A stretch of 64,000 nt of DNA from Bacillus sp. V2I10 (GCF_030817055.1 NZ_JAUSYV010000002.1:310001-374000), one strand, 5' to 3'; numbered from the stretch's first letter, positions 1 through 9,368 are shown. Translations and numbers: made by a program. The notes: a model not told the origin generated them from the letters alone.

Positions 1-822
1 CTGCATCCCAAGTTTTTTTAAGTCAAAATTCATTAATTCATCAAATAGGTGGTCAATGGAAAAACTCATACCTTTAAAGATATCAATCATTTCATGTATT
101 TTGTGTTCAGGAGAAGAGAGCATAGATGGCAAAATTAGGTCCGTAATCATATTGGGAACATCCTTAATAGCTTTAACGATTAATCGATTCCTTTTGTCGA
201 AGTCTTTACGACTCCACTGGGACTGATCCGACCCCATTTTCTCAAGCAACTGAACACCTTTCGTATTACCTACTGCACGGAGAGCATTGACTGTTAATTT
301 GAAAAGATTTTGTGGATCCGGGACATTCTGATCTGTGCCGACATATGCATAAAAAAGATCTGGTCGAAGCTTTACCATCATGACACCAATCAAGCTACCA
401 ACGGAGCTTCCAATGATAATTACTTTTTGATGGCTGAGTTTATCGCGTAAGTATTCAGTCACCTCTATCCCATCCTGAGCGAGGCGATCGAAAGTAATGG
501 TTCCGCTCCCGTCTTTACCGTTATTGCGGAATGTCTTACCTGCGCCACGCTGATCCCAGTGAACGATAGTGAAGTGCTTCTCCCAAGAACGTAACAACGG
601 GCTGAAGATGGAATACGTAGAACCCGGTCCACCATGGATAAACAACAAAACAGGGTTATTTCGATCCTCACCGCGTATAGTGATCCACTGATCGATACCT
701 CCGATTTTAACGTAACGGCCTTCAACGATACTGTTCGTAGTGTTGATCTGCAGTTCCTTGGTATTCTTGCTCTGATTACGCTTTCGTAGAACGATTTCCC
801 GCAGGATATTGGTTTTGCTCAT
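1..822 (-). CDS. alpha/beta hydrolase (proline iminopeptidase-like), cut by window edge
   Basis: The reading frame is open from an ATG at 822 down to base 1, so 274 residues are visible and the C-terminus lies outside the window. The HGGPG oxyanion-hole motif (about residues 63-67) and a nucleophile elbow GSSVG (about residues 143-147) identify an alpha/beta hydrolase of the prolyl aminopeptidase/haloalkane-dehalogenase-like group. An upstream ATG at 830 runs into a stop after three codons, so 822 is the start; AGGAAGAGG lies just before it. A palindromic operator in its promoter suggests control by a TetR-type repressor. The substrate is unknown. Confidence 0.85.
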   Translation of the reverse strand, partial: MSKTNILREIVLRKRNQSKNTKELQINTTNSIVEGRYVKIGGIDQWITIRGEDRNNPVLLFIHGGPGSTYSIFSPLLRSWEKHFTIVHWDQRGAGKTFRNNGKDGSGTITFDRLAQDGIEVTEYLRDKLSHQKVIIIGSSVGSLIGVMMVKLRPDLFYAYVGTDQNVPDPQNLFKLTVNALRAVGNTKGVQLLEKMGSDQSQWSRKDFDKRNRLIVKAIKDVPNMITDLILPSMLSSPEHKIHEMIDIFKGMSFSIDHLFDELMNFDLKKLGMQ

Positions 823-844
823 TTGAACATGCCCTCTTCCTTTT

Positions 845-899
845 AATGAGTAAGCAACTCACTCATTATTATAATGTGGTATTTTCTGGAATATGTCAA
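845..899 (-). promoter_or_regulatory. promoter with palindromic operator for the hydrolase
   Basis: On the minus strand TTGACA (894-899) is followed after 17 bp by CATTAT (871-876), or after 20 bp by TATAAT (868-873). Immediately downstream, 845-867 is a 23-bp imperfect palindrome whose outer arms are AATGAGT/ACTCATT, a form typical of TetR/AcrR-type operators. The TGAGTGA-like arms and their position over the start of transcription support repression. No TetR gene is visible in the window. Confidence 0.55.
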
Positions 900-1092
900 T
901 AATAAATTTTTATTAATATACATGAGAAGATTTCTTTATAGATTCTTCACCACAGAAAATGTAATAAAATATCGTTCTTGCATGTTGGTTCAATAATCCT
1001 TATTCCATTAAATGGCCCTTATGTAGAATAAAGATCGAATTCGATTACTCCGTTAAACTGCCGAATTAAACTCCCTGTGAAATCTCATTTCA

Positions 1093-1132
1093 CAATAATA
1101 AAGCACACCAACTTATATGATAATTGGTGTGC
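1093..1132 (-). terminator. hairpin terminator, minus strand
   Basis: GCACACCAA (1103-1111) pairs perfectly with TTGGTGTGC (1124-1132), and on the minus strand the stem is followed by TTTATTATT. It would end transcription from the cutC remnant and mleN side. The rest of 900-1189 shows no gene. Confidence 0.6.
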
Positions 1133-1189
1133 TAAATGATGTGTTATTTAGTATGCGATTTTAATGTTTTGTACCTCTAAACCGAACCC

Positions 1190-1325
1190 GTTACATTTAT
1201 GCATGCAGCTTTTTTTATTTGCAGTTCTATTCTGATTCAATTTTTCTGATCTCTTTTGTTACATTTATGCATGCAGCTTTTTTTATTTGCAGTTCTATTC
1301 TGATTCAATTTTTCTGATCTCTTTT
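1190..1325. repeat. 68-bp perfect tandem duplication
   Basis: Bases 1190-1257 and 1258-1325 are identical 68-bp direct repeats. Each contains the last codons and stop of the cutC-like reading frame, so the gene tail is duplicated downstream of itself. It looks like a recent slippage or replication event. Confidence 0.95.
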
Positions 1326-1926
1326 ATTTGAATGGGATCGATAGGGTTACTATAAGTTGATTCATAACGGATTCCCGAACCAAAATGAACTTCTCCCACG
1401 TTAACTTTTTCTAAGAATGCAGGCAAATTTCGAGGTGTTAACCCTGATCCTGCCATAATTGAAAGACCAGTACTTGCTGATAGATCTGTCAGCTGACTTA
1501 GCTCTTCTATAGCTTCTGTAGCTTTATCCTTGCTGCCAGATGCGAGTACTCTAGATATGTCAGGGTACTTTTGAAGATCTCCTTAAGCAGTGAGCTGATG
1601 ATCGACCTCGTCAAACGCGCGGTGAAAGGTAATATCTAACCATTTGGCTGCTCTGATTAATTTAGTAAGCATTTCTTATATATTTCCTTCTCGTTGGTAA
1701 GTGCACCAGTAACAACTTCAGCTGCACCTAAATTCCTGCAGATTTCAATATCTTCTAACATAATATTCAACTCTGCATCGGAATAACAAGCTCCGGGTAT
1801 GCGGGTGAATCATTACATTTACTGGAATCGTCAATTCGTAGCAAACATTTCTAATTAAACCATAGCTAGGCGTAAGAATTTGCTGGCTATCTTGAGACTC
1901 AACTTCAAACCATTGTGCAGACGAGA
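1295..1926 (-). pseudogene. cutC: cutC-like gene, truncated and frameshifted
   Basis: Read on the minus strand in pieces, the region encodes CutC-family sequence: a segment ending IPVNVMIHPHTR, then ACYSDAELNIMLEDIEICR, then NLGAAEVVTGALT, and finally GLSIMAGSGLTPRNLP with a C-terminal QIKEIRKIESE and stop at 1295. The pieces lie in different frames (breaks near 1795, 1675 and 1580), and the N-terminus runs into the end of the antiporter gene. CutC proteins are TIM-barrel proteins of debated role in copper handling. This copy cannot make a full protein. Confidence 0.8.
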
Positions 1927-3336
1927 TTAATTAGCCTTCTGCTGCAGCGCCTGTACGTTATTGTTAGTGTACCAAATATATTTCCCTGTATAACCATAAA
2001 TGATCGCAAGTGCAATGGAAACAAAACTTAACCACATGAATGGAACATAGGAAAAGGTAGATATACCTAGAATCCCTGCCATGAAAATTCCATTGTCGGA
2101 CCAAGGAATCATCCCAGATGTTAGCGTACCGCCGACCTCAGAATTTCGAGCTAAAACTCTCCGATCAATGTGTAATTTATCATAGTTTTCTTCCATGATC
2201 TTTGGTGTTAAAATTAATGAAACGTACATAGCACAACCAAATACATTTGCTAAAAAGGCAACAATTAATGTTGACAGGGTTACATTACCTGCTGAAGTTA
2301 GCTGGTTCTGGAATTTGGAAACAATTACTTTTAGTACTCCTAAATGCTCCAATAGACCACCAAATCCCAATCCGAAAATAATGACGACAATTGAGCCAAG
2401 CATTCCCTCGATCCCCCCACGGTTTAGAAGATCATCCATGAATTCAATGCCTGTATCAATTGAAAAACCACTGTAAGCCGTACCGAGGGCCACAGAAAAA
2501 TCCATCCCTTGGAATACGGTAGCCCAAATGATCCCTAAGAGAGCCCCTGCAGCAATCGTTGGCATAGAAGGTTGTTTTAGTGCGAGCATTAGAATGACAA
2601 ATATCGCAGGAATTAGCATCCAAATTTGAATATCGAAGTTTTCTAGTAATGCAGTCTTCAGAAATTCTACTTTTTCTAAATCTGTATTTTTCACGCCATA
2701 CATAAACCCTGCTATGGTAAAAAGAATAGCAGTAATAATGTATGCAGGGACATCTAAATATAACATGGCACGTACGTGTGCAATAACATCCACTTTCGAC
2801 ATTGATGCTGCGAGTACGGTACTGTCAGATAGTGGAGAAAGTTTATCTCCGAAGTATGCACCGGAAAGAACGGCACCAGCTACAAGCGGCAGAGGGATAC
2901 CCATTCCCTCTCCAATTGCCATCATTGCGATTCCAGCAGTCCCGACTGTTCCCCAAGACGTACCTGTTGCCAAAGATGTGATCGAGCAAATGACGAGAGT
3001 GGCTAATAAGAAAATGCTAGGGTGGATAAACTCCAATCCGTAATAAATAAGTGTCGGTACGACTCCTCCTGCAATCCACGTCCCGATAAGGGCACCGACT
3101 GCAATCAGAATTAATATAGCCTCAAGACCATTCGAAATCCCGTTTGTAATAGCGCCTTGCAGTTGCTCGTATCGGTGTCCTAATCGTAATCCAAGTAAAA
3201 TAACAATGAACCACGATATAAATAGTGCTAGTTGTATCGGTAAATCAAACATCGCGGTAAATGAAAAAACAATGGCTAAAAACAACCCCAATGTAAAAAT
3301 AATTTCTAACATAGATGGTAATCGTACATGCTTCAC
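1927..3336 (-). CDS. mleN: NhaC-family antiporter, MleN-like (malate/Na+-lactate antiporter)
   Basis: This 469-residue, very hydrophobic protein has about eleven membrane segments and the NhaC-family core (GTSWGTVGTAGIAMM, then SGAYFGDKLSPLSDST). Length and position after ansB match B. subtilis MleN, which exchanges malate plus protons for lactate plus sodium; there too mleN follows ansR-ansA-ansB. The neighbouring malolactic gene mleA is not present; decayed cutC lies there instead. The substrate is inferred from synteny, and other Na+/H+ exchange roles remain possible. The start ATG at 3336 is preceded by AAGGGGGCG. Confidence 0.8.
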   Translation of the reverse strand: MKHVRLPSMLEIIFTLGLFLAIVFSFTAMFDLPIQLALFISWFIVILLGLRLGHRYEQLQGAITNGISNGLEAILILIAVGALIGTWIAGGVVPTLIYYGLEFIHPSIFLLATLVICSITSLATGTSWGTVGTAGIAMMAIGEGMGIPLPLVAGAVLSGAYFGDKLSPLSDSTVLAASMSKVDVIAHVRAMLYLDVPAYIITAILFTIAGFMYGVKNTDLEKVEFLKTALLENFDIQIWMLIPAIFVILMLALKQPSMPTIAAGALLGIIWATVFQGMDFSVALGTAYSGFSIDTGIEFMDDLLNRGGIEGMLGSIVVIIFGLGFGGLLEHLGVLKVIVSKFQNQLTSAGNVTLSTLIVAFLANVFGCAMYVSLILTPKIMEENYDKLHIDRRVLARNSEVGGTLTSGMIPWSDNGIFMAGILGISTFSYVPFMWLSFVSIALAIIYGYTGKYIWYTNNNVQALQQKAN

Positions 3337-3353
3337 TCTAACGCCCCCTTAAA

Positions 3354-3367
3354 ATAAAACGCTTTCA
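3354..3367 (-). promoter_or_regulatory. possible catabolite-responsive element (cre)
   Basis: On the minus strand TGAAAGCGTTTTAT matches the CcpA consensus TGNAARCGNWWWCA except at the last two bases. It sits 18-31 bp before mleN. This would fit carbon catabolite control of malate transport, but a single degenerate match is weak evidence. The rest of 3337-3552 shows no gene. Confidence 0.3.
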
Positions 3368-3552
3368 AAATCTTGTTTTTAAAAATTAAATTTTTGTTTT
3401 ACAATCATCCGCCAGTTGAGTGACTCATAACCAAAATCGAATTAGAATAACTTAAACGATCAATGACATTGCCTATCAAGCTTTGGCACCTAATAGGCAG
3501 GTTCTTCCTATAGAAATTCAAAATACATTTATTTCATCTGCAGATTTAATGG

Positions 3553-4983
3553 TTACTCTCGATCGAATAAAGTGCCACCTGATATACCAGGATTTGTCAT
3601 TTCGTAGGGGTTTAAAATCAAATCGAGTTCTTCCTCTGTCAGCACGTCATATTGCAGGCAAAGCTCTCGTACCGATTTGCCTTTTAAAATGGCTTCCCGT
3701 GCAATTCGCGATACAACTTCATATCCTAAGTGCGGATTCACGGCTGTAATTATTCCCACACTTTTTTCAACATATTCTTTCATCCGGTCTTCGTTTGCCT
3801 CGATACCGGTTAGACAATAGTCTGTAAAGCTTTTAAACGCATTGTTCATAATACTGATGGATTGAAGCAAGTTAAAGACTAGCACGGGTTCCATCACGTT
3901 TAATTCAAGCTGTCCCGCTTCAGAGGCCAAGCAAATTGTATGATCGTTTCCGATGACCTGAAAGGCGACTTGGTTAATGAGCTCCGCCATTACTGGGTTG
4001 ACTTTCCCAGGCATAATGGAGGAACCAGGCTGACGTGCAGGTAAGGTAATTTCACCAAGTCCAGCACGCGGGCCGGAAGCCATCAATCGTAAGTCGTTCG
4101 CGATTTTGGACATATTCATCATACAAACCTTCAATGCAGCTGACACTTCTGTGTAGGCATCCGTGTTTTGTGTTGCATCGACAAGGTGCTCAGTACCGAC
4201 AAGCGGCAATCCGCTTAAGTCTGCAAGGTGCTTGACGACATTTTTGATATAGCGAGGGTCCGCATTTAAACCTGTCCCTACCGCTGTCGCGCCCATATTC
4301 ACTTCGTAAAGATGCTGGCGAGTTTGCCCAATTCGTTTAATATCGCGTTCCAGTACGCGGCTATAAGCTTCAAATTCTTGACCAAGGCGAATTGGTACGG
4401 CATCTTGAAGATGGGTGCGTCCCATTTTTATGACATGATCGAATTGCTGAGCTTTCTTCTTGAAGACATCCAACATGTCATTCATGGTATCCAGTAGCTT
4501 TTCCAGCAAATTAAGGGTTGAGATGTGAATGGCTGTCGGAAACACATCGTTCGTTGATTGCGACATATTTACATGACTGTTCGGACTTAATTTTCCATAT
4601 TCACCTTTATTATGACCGAGCAGTTCAAGCGCACGGTTTGCAATGACTTCATTTGCATTCATATTCATTGAAGTGCCGGCTCCGCCCTGGATCGGATCGA
4701 CTATAAAATACTCGTGCCATTTTCCTTCCAGTATTTCATCTGAGGATCGAACGATTACTTCACCAATTCCTTCATATAGACGCTTGACATCCATATTGGC
4801 TAGTGCGGCTGCTTTTTTTACCATTGCTAGCGCTTTAATCATTTCATTATGAATTTTGTAGCCAGTGATTGGAAAATTTTCTACAGCGCGTAACGTTTGT
4901 ATTCCATAATAAACATCTGCAGGAATTTCCTTTTCACCGAGAAAATCTTTCTCAATTCGGTATGCTCTCTCAACTCTCACCAT
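3553..4983 (-). CDS. ansB: aspartate ammonia-lyase (aspartase)
   Basis: A 476-residue member of the fumarase/aspartase superfamily that deaminates L-aspartate to fumarate and ammonia. The signature GSSIMPGKVNP is intact, as are the substrate-loop motifs GRTHLQDAVP and SSQSTNDVFP-like MSQSTNDVFPTA. Length is normal for bacterial aspartases. It lies 24 bp after ansA on the same strand with an AAGGGGAG-type ribosome site, so asparaginase and aspartase are probably co-transcribed to feed asparagine into fumarate, and the malate antiporter follows. Fumarase C is the main alternative, but the ansA linkage favours aspartase. Confidence 0.92.
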   Translation of the reverse strand: MVRVERAYRIEKDFLGEKEIPADVYYGIQTLRAVENFPITGYKIHNEMIKALAMVKKAAALANMDVKRLYEGIGEVIVRSSDEILEGKWHEYFIVDPIQGGAGTSMNMNANEVIANRALELLGHNKGEYGKLSPNSHVNMSQSTNDVFPTAIHISTLNLLEKLLDTMNDMLDVFKKKAQQFDHVIKMGRTHLQDAVPIRLGQEFEAYSRVLERDIKRIGQTRQHLYEVNMGATAVGTGLNADPRYIKNVVKHLADLSGLPLVGTEHLVDATQNTDAYTEVSAALKVCMMNMSKIANDLRLMASGPRAGLGEITLPARQPGSSIMPGKVNPVMAELINQVAFQVIGNDHTICLASEAGQLELNVMEPVLVFNLLQSISIMNNAFKSFTDYCLTGIEANEDRMKEYVEKSVGIITAVNPHLGYEVVSRIAREAILKGKSVRELCLQYDVLTEEELDLILNPYEMTNPGISGGTLFDRE

Positions 4984-5007
4984 TTTCCCCTGCTCCCCTT
5001 GTATGTT

Positions 5008-5997
5008 TTAGACTGTAATGTCATCTGCAACTGGTGTTTCCATCATTTCCTTCACCTTTTGTGGGTCCTGTGTCTTGCCTAATACCCACATCAATTTAGG
5101 AACGATAGCTTCTGTATTCATATTTCTGGAACGAATGATGATATTTTGATTTACTTTTCGCCCCACTTCATATATATCTATATCCTCCCCTTCCTCTAAA
5201 CATTGAGTAGTAATGACAACTGATATTCCACACTCGGTCAACTCATTCAATTTCTGCAAAATGTTTCTTCCTTGAAATGGAATGCCACCGCTTCCATAAC
5301 TTTCAATTACAATTCCTTTACATTGATTTTTCAGAATATCAAAGAATTCTGGCTTAATCCCGGGATGTAACTTAATCAAAGAAACATCCGTACAAAGGGA
5401 AGTATCTAACTTAATTTCCTTATTCTTTGGTGAATGAAAAGACTTATTATACTTAATATCATCTTCATGTATAGAGGCAATATAAGGATAATTAATACTT
5501 TCAAACGAGTCATAGCTTTTCGTTCTCAGTTTAATGGCCCTTGTTCCCTGGATAACTCTACCGTCAAAAACCACATATACCCCGCCTATATCTTCACAAG
5601 CAAATCGAACCGCGTCAGAGATATTTCTTTTGGCATCTGTTTTCTTAAAGGCAATTGGAATTTGAGAACCTGTAATCACTATTGGTTTATCTACATCTTG
5701 TAACATATATGAGAGCGCAGCTGAAGTGTAAGCCATTGTATCCGTCCCATGGGTGATAACAAAGCCGTCGTAATCATTGTATTTTTCATAAATAGATTTT
5801 GCCATGTCAGCCCAATATTCCGGTTGCATATTTGTACTATCAATATTCATCAAAGGCTTACTATCAATCTGACAGAGACTATTTAATCCCGGTAGATGAC
5901 TTAAAATTTCTTCGGCTTTCATCTCAGGAAATAGCCCATTTTCCCCTTCTAACGAAGCAATTGTCCCGCCGGTAGTAAGTAACATCAACTTCTTCAA
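5008..5997 (-). CDS. ansA: L-asparaginase, type I-like
   Basis: A 329-residue asparaginase hydrolysing L-asparagine to aspartate and ammonia. The first catalytic Thr lies in LLTTGGTIAS near the N-terminus, the second in VITHGTDTMAYT (about residues 82-93), followed by the conserved Lys region. No signal peptide is seen, so it is cytoplasmic. The start is TTG at 5997, chosen because GGGAGG lies before it and the protein begins directly with the conserved KKLMLLTTGG. It leads the ansA-ansB pair and diverges from ansR. Confidence 0.92.
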   Translation of the reverse strand: MKKLMLLTTGGTIASLEGENGLFPEMKAEEILSHLPGLNSLCQIDSKPLMNIDSTNMQPEYWADMAKSIYEKYNDYDGFVITHGTDTMAYTSAALSYMLQDVDKPIVITGSQIPIAFKKTDAKRNISDAVRFACEDIGGVYVVFDGRVIQGTRAIKLRTKSYDSFESINYPYIASIHEDDIKYNKSFHSPKNKEIKLDTSLCTDVSLIKLHPGIKPEFFDILKNQCKGIVIESYGSGGIPFQGRNILQKLNELTECGISVVITTQCLEEGEDIDIYEVGRKVNQNIIIRSRNMNTEAIVPKLMWVLGKTQDPQKVKEMMETPVADDITV

Positions 5998-6084
5998 TAT
6001 AATACCTCCCTAAAAACTCCCTTGTTTCAGCATTAAAATTACTATAAGCATATTGACAGAAAAAAATGTATTTTCAGTAAAAAA

Positions 6085-6189
6085 TACGCGTTACGCGTAC
6101 TTTAATTGTAATTATAGTGATGTTTCAGGGTGAAATCAAGCAAATGATATTCATAACGCGTACATTTTGTATTCATATGATGATATAAT
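6085..6189. promoter_or_regulatory. ansR-ansA divergent control region with ACGCGT repeats
   Basis: The 219-bp divergent spacer holds a near-palindrome TACGCGTTACGCGTA (6085-6099) and a second half-copy TAACGCGTAC (6154-6163). The second touches the -35 region of the likely ansR promoter (-10 TATAAT at 6184-6189). These GC-rich islands in AT-rich DNA are the best candidates for AnsR binding, with the first facing ansA and the second giving autoregulation. The assignment is inferred from position. Confidence 0.5.
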
Positions 6190-6216
6190 AAATTGAAATA
6201 AAAGGAGAGTAATAAG

Positions 6217-6585
6217 ATGATTTTAAATAGATTAACTACATTAAGGAAGGGCAAAAGGTGGTCATTGCAATATACGGCTGATCGACTCGGAATCGCCAAG
6301 AGTACTTATGCCGGTTACGAATCGGGGCACCGCCGCCCTTCATTAGAAGCCCTTAATTCAATGGCTGATTTATTTGACACATCAACCGATTACCTTTTAG
6401 GTAGAGTTGATCATCCAACTTTTCAGCTTGAAGAGGATACAATAAAGTCAGTTCAATTTATGGAATTAACTGATCTACCAAATTTAGAGCTGGCAGTGGA
6501 TGGAACCTCTCTTTCTGTAGAAGAAATGCACCAATTTATTGCTTTTATTAGAGCTAAGCGAGAATTGGAAGGAAAGGCACCATAA
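6217..6585 (+). CDS. ansR: AnsR, Xre-family repressor of the ans operon
   Basis: A 122-residue protein with an N-terminal Xre/Cro helix-turn-helix (about residues 5-60: LGIAKSTYAGYESGHRRPS recognition region, then DLFDTSTDYLLGR). In B. subtilis AnsR represses ansAB and asparagine relieves it. Gene order and divergence from ansA are the same here. AAAGGAGAG precedes the ATG. It likely regulates itself through the ACGCGT repeats upstream. Confidence 0.88.
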   Translation: MILNRLTTLRKGKRWSLQYTADRLGIAKSTYAGYESGHRRPSLEALNSMADLFDTSTDYLLGRVDHPTFQLEEDTIKSVQFMELTDLPNLELAVDGTSLSVEEMHQFIAFIRAKRELEGKAP

Positions 6586-6700
6586 ATGCTATGTCTCGCT
6601 TGCTTCCTACTATTCAACACAAGTTAACGTCCAATGCTCCAATTTCCAAAAAGAAGACGTGAGTTTTTCAGTACGGAAAAATGGCAACAAATAACTTCAG

Positions 6701-7105
6701 CTACCACTGAAAATGTGGTTCTACTGAAGCAGGTTTAGCTTTAGTGCTAACGGAGGGGGATGAGTTCCCTAAACCATTAAGAAATTGCTTCGAAAATAAG
6801 GAACGTAAACCCATCGGCACTTGATAAACCTCATTTTTCCAAATAGCATGTGTATCCGTAGACGGTTCATTTCCCTTGATTGTAATCCCGAGTTCATCAA
6901 ATATCTTCATTGCTTCACCGCCTTTATAAAGGGCATGAGCACCTAGGTTCATGAGAACGCCATTTTTATTAATGGTCATCGATCGTCCACCGTATCGGTC
7001 TGATTTCTCAAGCACCACTACCTTCTTACCTTCCTTTGCTAGAAAAAGAGCAGCTGTTAATCCAGCAAACCCACCACCAATAATGGCCACATCAAATTTA
7101 TTCAT
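6701..7105 (-). pseudogene. FAD-dependent oxidoreductase, N-terminal fragment
   Basis: The first 112 residues or so are the FAD-binding Rossmann domain of a phytoene-desaturase/protoporphyrinogen-oxidase-like flavoprotein: GGGFAGLTAALFLAKEGKKV, then the second motif YGGRSMT and LGAHALY. Such proteins are about 400-450 residues long; this one ends at 134 residues with an unrelated tail, so the substrate-binding part is gone. A good ribosome site (AGGAGGG) remains. A stable truncated protein cannot be excluded but is unlikely. Confidence 0.75.
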
Positions 7106-8011
7106 TTAAATCCCTCCTATTCTTTTCATTAATCAAGACGGATAGAGGGTTTCAATTGTGACAAAAAAACTTAATTTATGAAAACCTTTTTCTTTAGCCG
7201 AATATACGAACCAGTTTACTTATGGGCTATATTCATTATTGGACATATGGTGGCACAATTCGCAGATGCTACCTTTACTGGCGGTATCCATTATGTAAAT
7301 AGTTTTTTCACAATCTGGCCCGATTGTTGATCAAACTCTTGAAACCACTCTTCAACAATCCTGCCCTTTAATGGAATAACTACATATTCAAGATAAACTA
7401 ACTAATTTCCTTACTCCAGAATCGGCCCGATTGTTGAAGATCAAAGGCTGTTGAATCTGGATCACACTTATTGAACTCTAGCACCCGTTACTTTAAGTAC
7501 TATACTTCACAATCTGCTTCGTTAATAAAACCAAAAAAGGCGATACCTTTAAAGAATCGCACTCATTTAGACTAGTTAAAATATATTCTTGATTATACGA
7601 ATCATCATTCTTGGTATAAACATTAAGATGTTCCAAACTAATTCAAATAAGATTGAATCTCGAATTTCAATAAGTATGTCTTTAAAAATGCCGCCCTGAC
7701 CATTCTTTTTTTTTTGATTTTCATCCTCTATCTCCTAATAACTCAATATTTACTATTATGACCCGATTTTCTAAAAAAATATTTCGATTATCCTTTCTGT
7801 TAGCACAACAAGAGCTGTCAAAATGACAGTTCTGATCTTCAAGTATGCACCCGTTAGTTTAGTAAGGAAATGATTTCAATACTCAACAATATTAAGCCAT
7901 TGACCATCAGGACCAACAGTTATGTGAGGAATTTGGTTTGTTTTGTAAAAGGTTTCCTCAATGCTAACATAAGAAATCTTCCTATTAGTAAAATCTTTGT
8001 GCTTCGCTTCT
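7106..8011. other. decayed intergenic stretch with dispersed repeat fragments
   Basis: No convincing gene is present. A 50-codon frame at 7178-7330 lacks a ribosome site. The stretch contains several copies of two short motifs seen again at 12.4-13.7 kb: CGATTGTTGAA-type (7317-7330, 7351-7366 inverted, 7423-7438) and GCACCCGTTA-type (7481-7500, 7847-7860). It reads as remnants of insertions. Confidence 0.5.
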
Positions 8012-8127
8012 TCTATCATCGCCGTTTGAAAGGATGGATGGAACGATTTCAAGGAGTTGGTACGTATTATTTAGACCATTACTTATACTGGTATCGTTGG
8101 ATTGAGTGGCATTTGAAAATCGGGTAG
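8012..8127 (+). pseudogene. IS1595-like transposase, C-terminal fragment
   Basis: The frame ending at 8127 encodes HRRLKGWMERFQGVGTYYLD followed by HYLYWYRWIE. This resembles the C-terminal block of IS1595/ISXO2-type transposases (FHSRLK.WM.RF.GV.T.YL..YL.W.R). Only about 35 residues remain and the catalytic domain is missing. Bases 8128-8350 hold nothing recognisable. Confidence 0.55.
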
Positions 8128-8350
8128 AGAAAATGCTTATTTCACTTGTCAAAAATCTAACTATTTCACAGTAGAATCATTAAAAGAAAACAAAAAAAAT
8201 CAACTGTTTTCAGCGACTTAAAGTAGCTGATTCAATTGTAATTAAAGGATTTTAGAAATATTTGTAAAATATAAACACTTATAATTCTTCGTTATTCAAT
8301 TAACGCAGCAGGTTAATTGAAGAAAAACCGTAAAATAAAGGGAGAGAACT

Positions 8351-8923
8351 GTGAATAAAGAGATAAATCTTGGAAAGTATTTGAAGATGTCATCTACGTT
8401 TGAACAGTTAAGAAAATTAGAGGAGATTCTCAAAAAAGAAGGAGATTCTTTAGGTGAAGATTTAAATCTTTTCTTACACTCTGAACGTTTTGCTTATGAT
8501 GTTACTCCCTATGATGTAATTACATTTGCGAGTACGGGTATGGATGGTCTACATTTCGGCTTATTAACCGACTTTGGAACGGTATTAGATATAGAGAATG
8601 CTTTTGTTGTCTGCGTTAGCCCAATGGATTATGGTGAACATATAAAAATTGTGGCTCGAAACATAATGGAGTTTGTGGGCTTAATTTGTACAATGAAAAG
8701 TGCAGTAGCAATTTCTAACTTTATTTTCTTTCAAGAAGAGGCAAGATATGTAGATTACTTAAAAGAACTTAAGCAACAAGAAAATGATGAATATACAGAG
8801 AAAGCAAACTATATAATTGCCAATTTAATGTCTACAATCAAATGCGAATTAATTGACGATGTATACGATTATGTAGAAAGAAAGGTAAAAACAGGGAATA
8901 GGAATAACGCCTTTAGGAAATAA
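8351..8923 (+). CDS. hypothetical protein (probably frameshifted)
   Basis: A 190-residue protein of unknown function, mixed alpha/beta in character, with a GTG start preceded by GGGAGAG. It has no signal peptide. The segment YDVITFASTGMDGLHFGLLT is reminiscent of SMI1/KNR4-like immunity domains, but that is only a resemblance. A second coding-like frame continues in +1 phase from 8889 to 9152, so the native protein was probably about 265 residues long. Confidence 0.55.
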   Translation: MNKEINLGKYLKMSSTFEQLRKLEEILKKEGDSLGEDLNLFLHSERFAYDVTPYDVITFASTGMDGLHFGLLTDFGTVLDIENAFVVCVSPMDYGEHIKIVARNIMEFVGLICTMKSAVAISNFIFFQEEARYVDYLKELKQQENDEYTEKANYIIANLMSTIKCELIDDVYDYVERKVKTGNRNNAFRK

Positions 8924-9152
8924 AAATTGTAATCATACAATCTACAAACTTGAAAAAGATATTGAGGTTAACCTAAATGAAGTAAAATCTTTTTTTAATA
9001 CTTCAACTATAGAAAGTAAACTTGCATTTATTAGAGATGCTCAATTTACTGCCTTAATTCCATATGAAAAAGAGTTAAAGGATTTAGTAATCGATGAAAT
9101 GCTTAAATTAGGTCTAACTTATGAAATAGGTAGACTAAAGAATCCGTATTAA
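8889..9152 (+). pseudogene. +1-frame continuation of the preceding hypothetical gene
   Basis: Starting inside the end of the previous gene, the +1 frame stays open for 87 codons to a TAA at 9150-9152. It has good coding character (LEKDIEVNLNEVKSFFN, then ELKDLVIDEMLKLGL) but no start codon with a ribosome site. The simplest reading is one insertion or deletion that split a single gene. Confidence 0.5.
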
Positions 9153-9214
9153 AATAATCCCATTAAAATTATCTACTAACGGAGGTTTTAATTAACAAAC
9201 GATTATGAATTACT

Positions 9215-9272
9215 AAAATAAAAACAGGGTTTAATTCTACACGATTTGTAGATCAAACTCTGTTTTTATTTT
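9215..9272. terminator. bidirectional terminator
   Basis: AAAATAAAAACAGGGTTT (9215-9232) pairs with AAACTCTGTTTTTATTTT (9255-9272). The T-rich arm on either strand makes it usable in both directions. It follows the frameshifted gene. Confidence 0.7.
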
Positions 9273-9335
9273 AAACCTTAGTTAGCAACAATCTTTGAGA
9301 AAACAGCGTTTTTTAAATGCATTTAACTACTTGCT

Positions 9336-9368
9336 ACAAAAAGAACCTAGGAAAAATCCCAGGTTCTT
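9336..9368 (-). terminator. terminator after the YrzF-like gene
   Basis: AAGAACCT (9341-9348) and AGGTTCTT (9361-9368) form a stem followed on the minus strand by CTTTTTGT. It lies 76 bp after the stop of the minus-strand kinase gene. Confidence 0.65.
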
